A DNA stretch of 64,000 nucleotides from Homalodisca vitripennis (GCF_021130785.1 NC_060214.1:7875001-7939000); one strand, 5' to 3'; positions 23,447 to 36,839 are shown, numbered from the stretch's first letter. Notes: a model not told the origin generated them from the sequence alone. A program made the numbers and translations.

Positions 23447-24227
23447 TGTCCCGTAACTCTCTGAAAAAAGGTATACCACGTTATTGCTCAGGTTAAGACA
23501 AACATATCTCACTATATGGACATGGGTCTCTAATGCTTAGTTTCTCATAGTCTGTTTGTATATGTCTTTAAAAAAAAAATCAATACCCTAAAAAAAATTA
23601 AATTACATTATACCAAGTTTGGCTCAAATGTGTATAATAACAAGGCCAGTTACTGAAAAAGTATATCATGAAATTATTTTTAGTATTTTCTAAATGGCGG
23701 CCATTAAAACTTTTAAACTTTGAATATCTTAAAAACTTTGAGCGCTGCCATTTATTCAGTTTTTGTATTGTTGGATATTCGCTGAGAACCTCAATGTGGG
23801 CCATGTCATGTCACAGTAAATCTGCTCTAAACCAGTTATTTATTATTCCATTTAAATAATTTTGGTGTCCTTATATTTGTGATAAAATCTTCTAACGCCT
23901 GTTATTTTATGCAATTCTTGAGAAAAATTGCTAGTTTTTAAGATCTTCAAAATTTAAAAGTTTTGAAGGCCGCCATTAAAAAAAAATACTTAAGATAATT
24001 TCATGCTATTCTTTTCAGTAACTGGCCTTGTTATCAAACAAATTTGTGTCAAATTTGGTGTAATTTAATTTAATGCTTTTTAAGATATTATTTTTTTGAT
24101 AAAAAACACATACAGACAGTTGGAAATCTAAGTATCGGAGACCCACGTTCATATTGTGAAATGTGTTTGTCTTGACTTGAGCAATAACGTGGGGATACAT
24201 TTGTCCAGAGAGTTAAGGGACACCATG
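23447..24227. mobile_element. Foldback MITE with ~270-bp inverted arms
   Basis: The left arm starts 'tgtcccgtaactctctg' and the right arm ends 'agagagttaagggaca'. Inside both arms, inverted, are 'ccacgttattgctcag', 'aagacaaaca', 'aacaaggccagttactgaaa' and 'atggcggcc'. A central loop of roughly 200 bp separates them. A rearranged relative is at 57387-57890. Confidence 0.8.
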
Positions 24228-26107
24228 TACATCGGCTTGTGGATACGATAACTGTCCCAAAATTCCAAACAATTTTGAAACTTGGTACAAACTTGATCTT
24301 ATAAATACCTCGGCAAATTTCACTGACCTGCTTGGTATAACATTTCGTTCCAATATGGCAACGGTTTAAACTTTTAGAAATCAAAACTCCGTTATATAAT
24401 TATGAACTATGAAGAAAAACTAAAAATGTTCTCGATTGTTTATAAAATGTACTAACTTTTGTAATAAGAATGTTTTTGGTATCTTGAACTGTTACCTAGA
24501 TATTGAGTACACATGTAATTCCCAAGAGAATAAATTAATACTATTTCAGTTGCTACACATTCCACCTACTTCTTCGACTGAGCCGGAAGGCCCATTCATT
24601 ATTCTCTGCTGCCAATATCCAAATACGTTATTAATATTTCTCGGAATTAAGAAACTATTTCACATTTTAATTTCTAATCTTTTAAGTATTCCTGTTTACA
24701 CCGCGCTAAAGCATACAATTTAAAACTTTTAAGATTTTTTTACTTCGCTGTGGAAAATAAAATCCAGTCAAAGAATAAACTGAAATCTACAGCATAGTAA
24801 TGAAACCTGCCGCGTCGCCTAAAAACTAGGTTTACATTTAAATATTGCCATTGCAGTTTGAACATTTCTTTGGATATTTAATTTTTAACAAGATAAATAC
24901 TAGTGCTCAAGATGAATAAAAAATGTAGATTTATCCACAACAATAACATTAAAGTAGCATAAAATACTACTGATATAACAAAACTAACTAATTCCAAACA
25001 ATATGTTACTAAATACATATACATCACTAATGTATCTGGCATTATAAACATTAAATATCACTACACATTTTAAAACATGTAGTTTTAATTAAACCATTGC
25101 ATAATTAATTGAAAATGTTTCATTGTAAAAATATTTCAAAAAAACTTCGTTATAGGCCTAAGTGGCGACAAACAAAAATACGCACAAATGTCTACATATA
25201 AAAACAAAGCACTCACTCATTCGTAATTAATTATCCAACTTTCCAAATTCTCAGAAATATGTAATTTGGTACATGTATGCCTACATTCATAGGGGTTAAA
25301 ATGGGGTTGCCACCCCTAGAATAACTATATTTTTGTTTTTCAATTTCCCGATGTCCAAGAAAGGATTTAATTTGACACACTAGCGTCTTATGGTTACAAC
25401 ATGTAAATACAAGATTGTCAATGAAGATCAACAAAAACCATACGGTTTTGAAATCGCACCCGCTACAAGAACTATATTTTTTTTTGTTCAAATATCCTAG
25501 AAAGGTAATTTGACACAATTATTCCCCATAGCTGTGTTTGTTATGCGGGAGACATGTGTTTTATCTTCTCAGTGGAATAACAAGACCGGAAATACCTTGG
25601 GCCGGAAATAGATTACAGCGTCTGAAAGTAGACGCTTTTTGAACAAAGTGATCGTTTCAGACCAACGCACATGTACTTTCTTGATCAGAACAACAAGGAC
25701 ATATTCATATATTTTCTTAATCGAGGCAACACACTTTTTGACAGAATAACTCCAACTATTGAAAAATGGATCAGGAGGTTGGAACATCTTCTAGTGACCA
25801 CTTCCAGGAGAATTTATTAGGCTTCGAATTGTATTTTTGACCTAAAGGATTTTAGAGTAAGTTATGTACACAATAAGCGACGCTCATTAAATCCGAAAAA
25901 TAAACGTTCAAACAACATCCAACAGGTTAGAACTTACTAAATTACTAACTATTATAAATATCTGTCTATTCTAAAAAAACACAAACTTTTAAAGAAAGAC
26001 GGGGCAGGAATAAATATTCTAAACTCCATTCAATAGTTACAGTGGCTACTCCAACAAATAAGGACTTTTGTACTCCACACTTATCTAGGGTCTTGGCGGC
26101 CATTAAA
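24228..26107. other. Intron 2, unassigned
   Basis: Mostly AT-rich. 25226-25520 holds a weak internal duplication ('aactatatttttgttt' with 'aactatattttttttt', each before a 'tttgacaca'), suggesting an old dispersed repeat. Confidence 0.35.
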
Positions 26108-26115
26108 CCTCAAAC

Positions 26116-27149
26116 TAGAGATGGGCGGTATATAACGTGTCGATAACATAGTTATTCAGTGGTAACCTATTACCAGTAACACCCTGTTATTTCAGTAACA
26201 GGTAGCCTGAAGGATTTGGCGGCGTTCTCATAACGTCTTTCTGGTAATTGGTTACTCAGTAATCTGGTTACTGAGTAACCTATTACCAGTAACACCATGT
26301 TATTTCAGTAACAGGTAGTGTGAATGATTTGGCGTTCTCATAACGTCTTTCTGGTATTAGGTTACTCAGTAATCTGGTTACTGAGTAACCAATTACCAGT
26401 AACACCCTGTTATTTCAGTAACAGGTAGCCTGAAGGATTTTGCGGCGTTCTCATAACGTCTTTCTGGTATTAGGTTACTCAGTAATCAGGTTACTGAGTA
26501 ACAGCCGAAGCTATTATCGTGCAAGCAATGAGGCTAGGAACGGACCAGTTCTGGTAACGCTTTTCTGGTATTATGTTACTGAGAAACCAATAACGTAGTG
26601 GAGTGAGCTGGATGGTGCGGGAGGGACAGGGAATAAAAATATCAATTGAAATAAATAATAATAAATAAAGTAAACTTATTTATCAAAATAGAGACGTAGA
26701 CTTGTTTCTGGAAAAAATGAAAACAAATCCGTTGTCTATTTAAAATTAGCCTACTAATCTAAATATTAAATTGTAGTGAGTTAGTTTACGTTTTCGTATA
26801 ATAAACTATAATACAAAAATCTGCATTGACTTGTGCAGTGAAAATTTTAAATAACCACTTTATAATTAGTATATTTCAGAGTAGTCTTTCAGTCAAAAAA
26901 TTACAATGTTACTGACAGTTAAATTTTCGTATACTATGTCTAAGTAGCCCCACACGTGTAGATTTAGTCTGACTCAGTTTGCTTGTACCTAACTTAATAA
27001 CGCCAGTTCAGTAACAGCATGATGCTAATACCTAGCGTGGGTCGGCTGGTAACATGTTACCACGGTAATAGGTTACTGGAACGTAATACCAAGTAACCGC
27101 GTTATTTTGGTAATAGGTTATTGACAAATAACGGTACTTCCCATCTCTA
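26116..27149 (+). mobile_element. hAT-like nonautonomous element with internal ~112-bp repeats
   Basis: The ends TAGAGATGGGCGGTA and TACTTCCCATCTCTA are inverted. The flanking 8-mers CCTCAAAC (26108-26115) and CCTAAAAA (27150-27157) agree at 6 of 8 positions, as expected of an aged hAT target duplication. Inside are about three ~112-bp units made of palindromic words ('ggttactcagtaa', 'ttactgagtaacc', 'accagtaacacc'). No transposase ORF is present. It shares ends and word style with the element at 32124-35260. Confidence 0.7.
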
Positions 27150-27159
27150 CCTAAAAACT

Positions 27160-27300
27160 GTGGGGCTGTGCGAGCGAGGAGGGGGGAGTGAACTGGGCAT
27201 GCGCGAGATGGGGAGCACGCGACTGCGCATGCGCGAGGTGGTAGAGCACTCGACTGCGCATGCGCAGTCGGAGCGAGACCGCCTATCGGGTGACAGGACC
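27160..27300. promoter_or_regulatory. GC-rich islet with three NRF1-like palindromes
   Basis: GGCATGCGCG (27196-27205), TGCGCATGCGCG (27224-27235) and TGCGCATGCGCA (27255-27266) all fit the NRF1/Ewg consensus (YGCGCAYGCGCR). The last lies within a perfect 20-bp palindrome at 27251-27270. Part of the block is a ~32-bp duplication. It lies in intron 2 just after exon 2 and may be an internal promoter or enhancer. Function is inferred from motif only. Confidence 0.35.
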
Positions 27301-27410
27301 AAGCTGACTCCAGTATCTAGCGGCAGCACAAGGGATGCACGATACAGGCAGCACATCCACGACAGACTTAGACTTACTGAACCCTCGTTGCAGGGCAGGG
27401 CTGTACTCAC

Positions 27411-27495
27411 TGGGCGGCCGATAGATGTCCAGGGTGGGATGCTTCACCTTGCCATTGCCCGGCATTGCGCTGTAACGTCGTCTTGGGTCGCGCAC
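27411..27495 (-). CDS. Coding exon 2 of the PAM2/MIF4G adaptor gene
   Basis: An 85-bp exon (residues 38-65 plus one base). It begins in phase 0 after a TTTTTCAG acceptor and ends in phase 1 at a GTGAGT donor (27405-27410). It reads VRDPRRRYSAMPGNGKVKHP and then a TLDIYRPP segment. The last base (A) completes a Ser codon with the GT that opens the exon at 12890, giving IYRPPSVR, a short motif of the sort found near the N-terminus of CTIF-like proteins (from memory, not verified). The Arg-rich start suggests an exposed, possibly RNA-contacting tail. The flanking introns are very large (26.5 kb and 14.5 kb). A GC-rich stretch with NRF1-like palindromes lies just downstream, inside intron 2. Confidence 0.75.
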
Positions 27496-27984
27496 CTGAA
27501 AAATCAAGAATATTTATGTTCCGTAAGCAACTAAAAAACACCATTATCCCAACACATCTTTAACATACATATTAAATCAAAGTCTTTTTATGTTTCAACA
27601 GTTTTTCTTTGGTATGGATTTGAGTATGACTGAAACAAGCATATTTAGCATTTAATGCCTGAAATACTACTTTAAATGCATTGTGATAACAAAGGTTTAT
27701 AACTTAATTATTTCCTGTTTGCAGAAAACGTTAAAGGGATGTGACTAAAATATTAGTTTTACATTATATAACAAAAATAATCGGTTTTGAAAACTTGCTC
27801 TCTCAAGGTTTCAAAACCGATTGAATAAAAAGAACAAATTCTAACGGATTAGTAATTTATAGAGAGGAATATCGTAGTATATTTCACCTCTTTAATTGGT
27901 GTTTTAAAATTACGGCAAACATCAGCAGCATTTCTACCCAATTATGAGTATTTGCAATTAATTTATTGGATGTTATATCTTACA

Positions 27985-28755
27985 ACTGTTGATTTTCGAT
28001 AAACAACGTTCAACAATTTCCGGTAGTGATTGGCAGAGATGTTTAAACGCTAATCTTAAAATCAAATCGCCTGGGCATTTCCCTCCATTACTTTGATATT
28101 CAGGAATGGTTTCTTATCAGATGCAAGATTAAGTTACATCACTGATTTTCGATACAGAAGGTTCATCAATTTCCGGTAGTGACTGGCAGAGATTTTTTAA
28201 TGGCAATCTCAAAAACAATTCGGCTGCGAATGTTTTCAACTACTTCTATATTCATAAATTGTTTCTTATCAGAAAGTTGCAAGATAAAGTTACATTGACT
28301 GATTTTCGGTATAGAAGGTTCATCAGTTTCCGGCAGTGATTGGCAGAGATTTTTGAATAGAAATCTCAAAACCAATTCGCCTGGGTATTTCCCTCGACTA
28401 CTTTGATGTTCAGGAATTGTCTCTTATCAGATCCAAGATTAAGTTACATCGACTGATTTTCAATACAGACGCTTAATCAGTTTCCGGTAGTGACTGGCAG
28501 AGATGTCTGAATGGCAATTTAAAAACCAATTGTATTGCGAATTTTTTCAACTACTTCAATATTTAGAAATTGTTTCTTATCAGAAAGTTGCAAGATAAAG
28601 TTACATCAACTGATTTTCGGTACAGAAGGTTCATCAATTTCCAGTAGTGATAGGTAGATGTTTGAATGGTAATCTTTAAACCAATTCGACTGGGTATTTC
28701 CCTCGACAACTTCCAGGAATTGTTTCTTATCAGATGCAAGATTAAGTTACATCCA
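27985..28755. repeat. 157-bp tandem array, five copies
   Basis: Copies begin near 27985, 28142, 28299, 28453 and 28610. Each has 'gattttcgatacagaagg', 'tttccggtagtga' and 'tgtttcttatcagaa' words. Copies alternate between two subtypes: one with 'gggcatttccctc', one with 'gcgaatgttttcaactac'. Confidence 0.85.
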
Positions 28756-29039
28756 CAGCTGATGTCAGTTCAAGACTGAACAAGCCAATGCCTGCCACAC
28801 GCTGTCAGGAATGTCCGCAAGCGCTTCGAGACTCCTGAGCTGTTTCACAGATTGTTACCGCGGTCAATTACCGAGAAATGAGGCTAGGTGTGCGGTTCGC
28901 GTGCTTGCAGATGGTTAGGCAGATTGCCAGTTTTGAGATGGACCCCATGCGGGAAGCCTTGTCGCCCGTCAAACTGATGAGCGACTACAGTATGTATTCC
29001 TAAGTAGGGAATGCCGCTGGGCATAAGAAGGCCCACATT

Positions 29040-29096
29040 CGCGCACGCACACACACACACACACGCACGCACGCACACACACGCGCGCGCGCGCGT
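29040..29096. repeat. (CA)n/(CG)n simple repeat
   Basis: Alternating purine-pyrimidine run of CA passing into CG, of a kind able to adopt Z-DNA. Confidence 0.9.
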
Positions 29097-32000
29097 CCAT
29101 TTACTGAACCAAACCCAGATTTTCGTTATTTGTAATTTTACTCTAAACTGATAAGTATGTATAGGCTGTAAAGATCACAACGAGAAAAATGATACCAAAC
29201 AACGTGTAAAAAAGTATGTTACTGAAGGACTAGGTCTAGGACACAAGATGACTCATGGACGGAGAACGGCAGGTACCGAGCTGGCACCCCCCCCCCCCAA
29301 CCGTCTGCGCTCGTGAGGGCGGAGGTACGTGTGTGCGAGGCGAATGCCCTGGACCTTCAGCTGTAGTCTCTAATTAACGATATCAAGAGGTAAACAACTT
29401 TTATTGTATACACCCTTATATGAATTAAAAATAACAAAGTGCCTGTTTACTAAATAGGACACTACACGAGTAATTTCGTGTTTTAATTTCTGAGAAATAG
29501 CCTACTATCCATCAACAAACAAATCTGAGTTTTGGTCCCTAAGATCCCTATCCTTATTTACTTTACAATTTATCACTGTTAATACCTGTACTGTAATGTA
29601 ATTCTTAGATAGAAATATAACAACCTATTTATTATACCTTTATGCAACGTACTTTTTATTGAAAACAATAAAAAAACCTCTGATTCGTAACTGGATTTAT
29701 TTAAGAATGTACGGTGCAGTCAGTAGGTTCATTTATTTCACTGCCACAACAGAACACAAGAAGAACTACTAAGGTTAAAAGTGTATTGCTTGTAATGGCG
29801 GGAGTTGGTACCCCTGACTACACAACCACAAACAAGAACTGGACGCGAACTGAGTGAGGGATGAGAGGCGGATATGGCGCCGTCAAGGTCAGATAGTTGG
29901 ATCGTACTTGTTGCTACCCAGTCGTCTTTGCCCCTGCATGTCTATAGCCCTTTGTCTTCGAACATTGAATATGCCCAACTTTTATTCAATTATTATTAAG
30001 TAACTAGTTTTATTCAATTTGAAAGCATTCAGTTAATAATTTTTAACTGACATTCATATGAGATTAAGGACAGTTTAAGTTAGTTTACGACATCCATTGT
30101 AACAAAATGGACAAGAATATGCTCAATGCACGAGGAAAGGACATATTTGTTTTGTACAAGAAACCTGTTTGTTTTGACCCAATACAAGAATTATTTCTCG
30201 AATATAGGCTAATTATGTACAGTAACTCTACACCACCGATTCTAGTAATCCAATACATTCCAAGACAGGCTAGTACACAGAGAACACATAAATAAAATGT
30301 AGAACATTCAAAAAAGCAATATTTCGATTGAAACTGCAATGGTAACATCATCTGTTAACTAAAGATTAAAGATTTTGTTATCCTCAGAATAAAGATCTTT
30401 TGAACTTGAGCTTGAAAGATGGCTTCCACATAATGGGGACAAAATATTTCAAGAATTCCATTCTGTAAACGAATTCAAACTTAGATATTAGTTACGGTCG
30501 AAATTTTGGATTTCTCAGGTACCTAGGAAATTATTAACTTAACCTAATTTATATATTTTTGTGTCTTAGGCATTCGTGAACAGATTTTCGAACATTTTTA
30601 ATCTAATACTAACACAGATCAACTTGGTACTACTCACTATTGTGACTGTTGTAATCCTTTCAAACAATTTACGAAAAGTCATACATCTCATTCTGGACTC
30701 AAACAAAACGTAACAGTTGTAGGCCCTACATGGAAAAATACTAGCCTGATGCAGTCAATGTACACATCTTTGAAAAAACTACGATTAGGCTAGGCTACCC
30801 CGATCCGTTCTGAAACGAAATATGAATTTGAGGCCCCGCAAATCAAATCCAGGACAAATTAATCTTATTTTGGTGAACAAAACCAAAATAAACTGATATT
30901 TCTTGCATTCATCGACAAATAAATACCACTACGATACGAAAACAACTAAACTAGACATGCCAAATACTCGTATGTTGTTAAAATGTAACCTAAGCATATC
31001 ATATTTTGTTTTAGTGACAACTGTCTGTCGCCTTCGAATAAATTCAAATGGTTTTATCATCTCACTAGGCATTTTCATTATGAAACTTTTATTCCCCATA
31101 CATAATTGTTAGGCCAGTCCCATTGCTCAAAATACGTAGGCTAACATAAAAAAAGTACTGCCACACATCTTGTAATTTACCGTCATAGTAAATAATAACC
31201 AATCTCCGATTATTTAAAACACACGCAACGTAAATCATATCCCAGTTATTTGTATATATAATTGAGTTGGTATAAGCGTGCTAAATTAATTTTGAAGTAA
31301 ACCCTAACTCTGAAGAGTACAAAAGTCAACCTAACCTAATCTAAATGGAACCGAAAGGGATTTCAATAACACGTAATCAGTGTACACAATACATTACTGT
31401 TTATTTGAAAAACCATAACTATTCAAATATTTGTCTATATAATTAAAAACCGGGTTAATACTAAATAAAGATGGACAATTGCTGTACTTACTTTTGACAT
31501 CCTCCTCTCTATATAACACACCACTGACTAATGATATGATAAACAGCAAGTACGTTTAGACGTTGTTTAAATCGGCACTACTTTGCACTTACTCCGCTGG
31601 GGTGTACGAAATAGATCCCTTAACTCCCCTGATCTCTCTCTCTCTCTCTCTCTTATACATTATTTTAACCCAAAAATTAAAACATTTGAAGTTTATAAAC
31701 ACGCCTATAGGTTAATACGCTCTGATTTAACTATATTAATGAAATTTATTTCAAATAAATCGAATTTATTTATCACCACCGAAGATTCGACAGTTTCTTC
31801 TGTCACATAGAGGAAGGAATTATGATCCTGTCCCTTTTCACATGGAATATCTTATTATTGATGTATAAAACTACATTAAATCTTCAATATTTCTAACGGT
31901 GTCAACTTTAATTAGCACCATAAATTTAAGAGCGAAACTAACTAAAAGTATTTGTTAACATTTTAAAACTGCAGAGAGCCAGAATAGGAATGACTAAGGT

Positions 32001-32123
32001 ATTAAATATTGGGACTTCCAAAGGAAATGTTGAAAGGCATTCTTCCATTATTTGGACTAGAGCTCTTCCCGTATTTAGATGACGAATTAGTACTTTGGTG
32101 GTTTGTGTGCAAAACGTCGTGCC
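29097..32123. other. Intron 1, 3' part, unassigned
   Basis: AT-rich DNA with a poly-C tract (29287-29298) and a (CT)n run (31636-31652). No exon with consensus borders recognised. Confidence 0.35.
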
Positions 32124-35100
32124 TAGAGGTGAGACGGTATTTCAGTAATCAGTACTTTGTAACGGTTACTTTTCTGTAACGGTTAATGAGAACCAAAAAT
32201 ACTGATGACAGATACTTTGTATCTAGTACTCAATATAAGTTACTAGATACTTATATTTTCTCGTACTGATTACTTTACTAGTCCTGAAGTACTCATATCC
32301 TCACTGATACCAAGTACTGAAATACTGATTTGAGGCTGACAACTACAAAATAAATACCGCGATCATAACGCTCCAACTGCAAAATATTGTTACTTCACAA
32401 TTTAAATCACTTATCAATCCCGGTGTCAGTGTGATCTTCTTGAATTATTTTTGGGTAATAATATATTGTTTTAAAGAAAACTAAACCGTTTAATAATACA
32501 TTGAGTTAAAAGTGTTTAATTATGTAAACTATGATTAGATATTTTATGTTTTTACTTCAAATGAGAGCTTATTTAATTTTTTCTCAATACAAAATTGTGT
32601 TAATATACAAAAAATGCAGCAAAGAAAATTAAAATTACTTGTAAAATAGAATTTTATTTTCATAACCTTAAAGAATACCCAGTGTAACAGCCCATTTGAC
32701 TCTATTCAAAGAAGCAATTTATCGCACAACTCATTAATTACATCTCAAAAAGTATAAAATGTTTAGTAATAATAAAATATGTTTATAAACTTTTTACAAA
32801 ATAACGTTGCACTCTTGAATACTATTAATTAAATCAAAGCGTTTACAAAACTGTGTGTTCGATACTGATTTAAAGTATCGAGATTTAAAACGTTACAAAA
32901 ACTGAAATACTGATTAGATATCCAGTATTTAAAACGTTACACATACTGAAATACTGAACAAAAGTATCTAGTATCTAAAACGTTACCAGTACGGAAATAC
33001 TGATTTCAAGTATCCAGTATTTAAAATGTTACACATACTGAAATACTGAACAAAAGTATCTAGTATCTAAAACGTTACCAGTACGGAAATACTGATTTCA
33101 AGTATCCAGTATTTAAAATGTTACACATACTGAAATACTGATTTCAAGTATCCAGTATTTAAAATGTTACACATACTGAAATACTGAACAAAAGTATCTA
33201 GTATCTAAAACGTTACCAGTACGGAAATACTGATTTCAAGTATCCAGTATTTAAAACGTTACAAATACTGAAATACTGATTTCAAGTATCCAGTATTTAA
33301 AATGTTACACATACTGAAATACTGATTTCAAGTATCCAGTATTTAAAATGTTACACATACTGAAATACTGAACAAAAGTATCTAGTATCTAAAACGTTAC
33401 CAGTACGGAAATACTGATTTCAAGTATCCAGTGTTTAAATCGTAGCAAGTAAGGAGATACTGATTTCAAGTATCCAGTATTTAAAACGTTACAAATACTG
33501 AAATACTGAACTAAAGTATCTAGTATCTAAAACGTTACCAGTACGGACATTCTGATTTCAAGTATCCAGTGTTTAAAACGTTACAAATACTGAAATACTG
33601 ATCTAAATTATCTAGTATCTAAAACGTTACCAGTACGGAAATACTGATTTTCAAGTATCCAGTGTTTTAAAACGTTACAAATACTGAAATACTGAACTAA
33701 AGTATCTAGTATCTAAAACGTTACCAGTACGGAAATACTGATTTCAAGTATCCAGTATTTAAATCGTAGCAAGTAAGGAGATACTGATTTCAAGTATTCA
33801 GTATTTAAAACGTTACAAATACTGAAATACTGAACTAAAGTATCTAGTATCTAAAACGTTACCAGTACGGACATTCTGATTTCAAGTATCCAGTGTTTAA
33901 AACGTTACAAATACTGAAATACTGATCTAAATTATCTAGTATCTAAAACGTTACCAGTACGGAAATACTGATTTCAAGTATCCAGTATTTAAATCGTAGC
34001 AAGTAAGGAGATAGTGATTTCAAGTATCCAGTATTTAAAACGTTACAAATACTGAAATACTGAACTAAAGTATCTAGTATCTAAAACGTTACCAGTACGG
34101 AATACTGATTTCAAGTATCCAGTATTTAAAACGTTACAAATACTGAAATACTGAACTAAAGTACCTAGTATCTAAAACGTTACCAGGAAGGAAATACTGA
34201 TTTCAAGTATCCAGTATTTAAAACGTTACCAGTACGGAAATAATGATTTCAAGTATCCAGTATTTAAAAGGTTACAAATACTGAAATACTGAACTAAAGT
34301 ATCTAGTATCTAAAACGTTACCAGTACGGAAATACTGATTTCAAGTATCCAGTATTTAAATCGTAGCAAGTAAGAAGATACTGATTTCAAGTATCCAGTA
34401 TTTAAATCGTAGCAAGTAAGAAGATACTGATTTCAAGTATCCAGTATTTAAAACGTTACAAATACTGAAATACTGAACTAAAGTATCTAGTATCTAAAAC
34501 GTTACCAGTACGGGACATTCTGATTTCAAGTATCCAGTGTTTAAAACGTTACAAATACTGAAATACTGATCTAAATTATCTAGTATCTAAAACGTTACCA
34601 GTACGGAAATACTGATTTCAAGTATCCAGTGTTTAAAACGTTACAAATACTGAAATACTGAACTAAAGTATCTAGTATCTAAAACGTTACCAGTACGGAA
34701 ATACTGATTTCAAGTATCCAGTATTTAAATCGTAGCAAGTAAGGAGATACTGATTTCAAGTATTCAGTATTTAAAACGTTACAAATACTGAAATACTGAA
34801 CTAAAGTATCTAGTATCTAAAACGTTACCAGTACGGAAATACTGATTTCAAGTATCCAGTGTTTAAAACGTTACAAATACTGAAATACTGAACTAAAGTA
34901 TCTAGTATCTAAAACGTTACCAGTACGGAAATACTGATTTAAAGTATCCAGTATTTAAATCGTAACAAGGAAATACTGATTTCAAGTATCCAGTATTAGC
35001 GTTACCAGTACGGAAATAGACTTAAAGTATCCAGTGTTTAAAGCGTTACCAGTACGGAATTACTGATTTTAAGTATCCAGTGTTTAAATCGTAACAAGTT

Positions 35101-35260
35101 AGGTAATATTGATTTAAAGTATCTAGTATCTAAAACGTTACTAGTACGGAAATACTGATTTCAAGTATCCATTATTTATACCAGTATTTGTACTCAGCAT
35201 CGCCAAGTAACGGTATCAGAAGTAACGGTTACAGGTATGTACTGATTTAGCCCATCTCTC
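32124..35260 (+). mobile_element. Large nonautonomous hAT-like element filled with 46-bp repeats
   Basis: The left end TAGAGGTGAGACGGTATTTC and the right end GCCCATCTCT resemble the ends of the element at 26116-27149. The terminal parts hold 'gtaacggttact' words, like that element's interior. About 2.4 kb of the interior is a tandem array. The flanking 8-mers do not match well, so the target duplication is lost or the borders are slightly off. Confidence 0.5.
32855..35190. repeat. 46-bp tandem array with higher-order order, ~50 units
   Basis: Three main unit types recur. Type A is 'ctgatttcaagtatccagta' plus 'aaaacgttacaaata'. Type B is 'ctgaactaaagtatctagta' plus 'aaaacgttaccagtacgg'. Type C has 'aaatcgtagcaagtaagg'. 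They follow mostly A-B or B-C-A order, giving 92- and 138-bp higher-order periods. Confidence 0.9.
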
Positions 35261-36838
35261 ATCACTTATATGCGCAATAGGACGGGTGGCGCCCATTAGG
35301 TATCTGACAGAAATTTCCCCCTCCCCTTGAAGCAAAGAAATGGACGTATTTGCGAGATCTAAAAGAGGTAATTATGTACTGTGCCTTTAAAGTGTTACTG
35401 CCATGTTTTTATGCCAATTAGTGTTCAGAGATAAGCAATTATGAACAGTACATCAACAGTAGTTCTTGGTACCGGTAGTTTATTCTTTTCTGCAATATTT
35501 ACAAAATATTACGCGTGTTTTACAGTACTTTCGTTAAATATATTTTGCGAAAATCCCGTTATTTGATTGAAATATTAGGTACATAATTTTGAGCAGTCGG
35601 GATATTTGACAATAGGCTGGCAACTAAAAATATTTTTAAATTTTTAATATTTTACTATCCTCGTGTATAAAACTTCAATTTGGGAGATAGGATAAATTAA
35701 TGGTCAAGTAACCTAAACGTTATGACTAGTACATTCTGTCAATAATGTAATCTTTTATTAATATAAAAATAAGGAACTAAACCCCTGTTAAAACATCTTA
35801 TTTTGTAGACACACGTGTTTCGTCCATCTTCAGTGTACAATTTAATAACCTCTAAACAAATAAATAAATAAACCATTTTGAACACTTAAACGTGTGTTAA
35901 GTTTATAGTTGTAATTTTGATAAGTGTTTTGTATTTAATATTAAAATTGCTCAAAAATGTGGTTTGTTCCCTTCTTTACATTTATGTTTAAAACATTTTG
36001 AGGATCTTTAGTATAATTTAGATAAATATGCACGTCCTTTCCAATATTTTATGCAACTATGGCTAGTTTTTCATAAAGTTTCAGCCAAATGAGATGTTAT
36101 AGTAGTCACGTTACTTTTTTCATGTACTTTTTTATTTTTCGGGAAACCCCATTTTTACTAACATTAAATATATTTTATATCTTTAATATAAATATGTAGC
36201 TAGAAAAAATATTTCAGTGAAGTAGTAAGGAAATTACCACTGAAGAGTGAACATTAGAATGGTATAACTGGTATAACACAGGAAACAAAGGATTTCCATT
36301 TTATACCAAAGAATGTATATAATAGAAAATAGAAACGAAAAACTAATTTTAAATTTGCTAGCACATTTAAGTATTTCAAGTAAACATTTACTGTGGTTTA
36401 TAAAGATAAAGTAAAAGTTTATTTTAATATACTCAGTTAATATATACTTTTCGACTATATTAAGTATTATATTTAATGCACTTTTAGAGAACAAAACAAT
36501 TGAAACAACATTATAAGTAGCCTAGCTACCTAAACGTTTGCGCAAAATCTACATCAAGCACATTTAGTGAATTTTGCAAGTATTTTTAAAATATTTAAAA
36601 ATGAAATTTCTACATCGGCGAACAAAATTAAGAAAGGAAAAATATAGTGGTCATTATAAAAGATGTTCTATATAATTTTATAACATAACCAACGTAAAAA
36701 ATATTCTACAAATTAATTTTTTCGATGTATTAAATCATATAATATAACAAAATTAAATTGGAGTGTTTTAGTTTACGATATAGTTCATAAAGGTAATCAA
36801 TAGAACAGTGTATACTTTTTGCCGCCAAAGTGCACCGG
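35261..36838. other. Intron 1, unassigned
   Basis: AT-rich. A short 'cacgtgtttcgtccatcttc' segment near 35815 resembles an element end, but no partner was found. Confidence 0.35.
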
Positions 36839-36839
36839 G

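Noticed and set aside
27121..27534. 137-codon plus-strand ORF
   Set aside because: It is antisense to exon 2 and its GC-rich flank; the minus strand has the splice sites and protein logic.
32855..35190. CRISPR-like appearance of regularly spaced repeats
   Set aside because: Units are contiguous with no unique spacers, and the DNA is clearly eukaryotic.
35760..35840. Possible LTR-like end ('cacgtgtttcgtccatcttc')
   Set aside because: No matching second LTR, primer-binding site or gag/pol found nearby.
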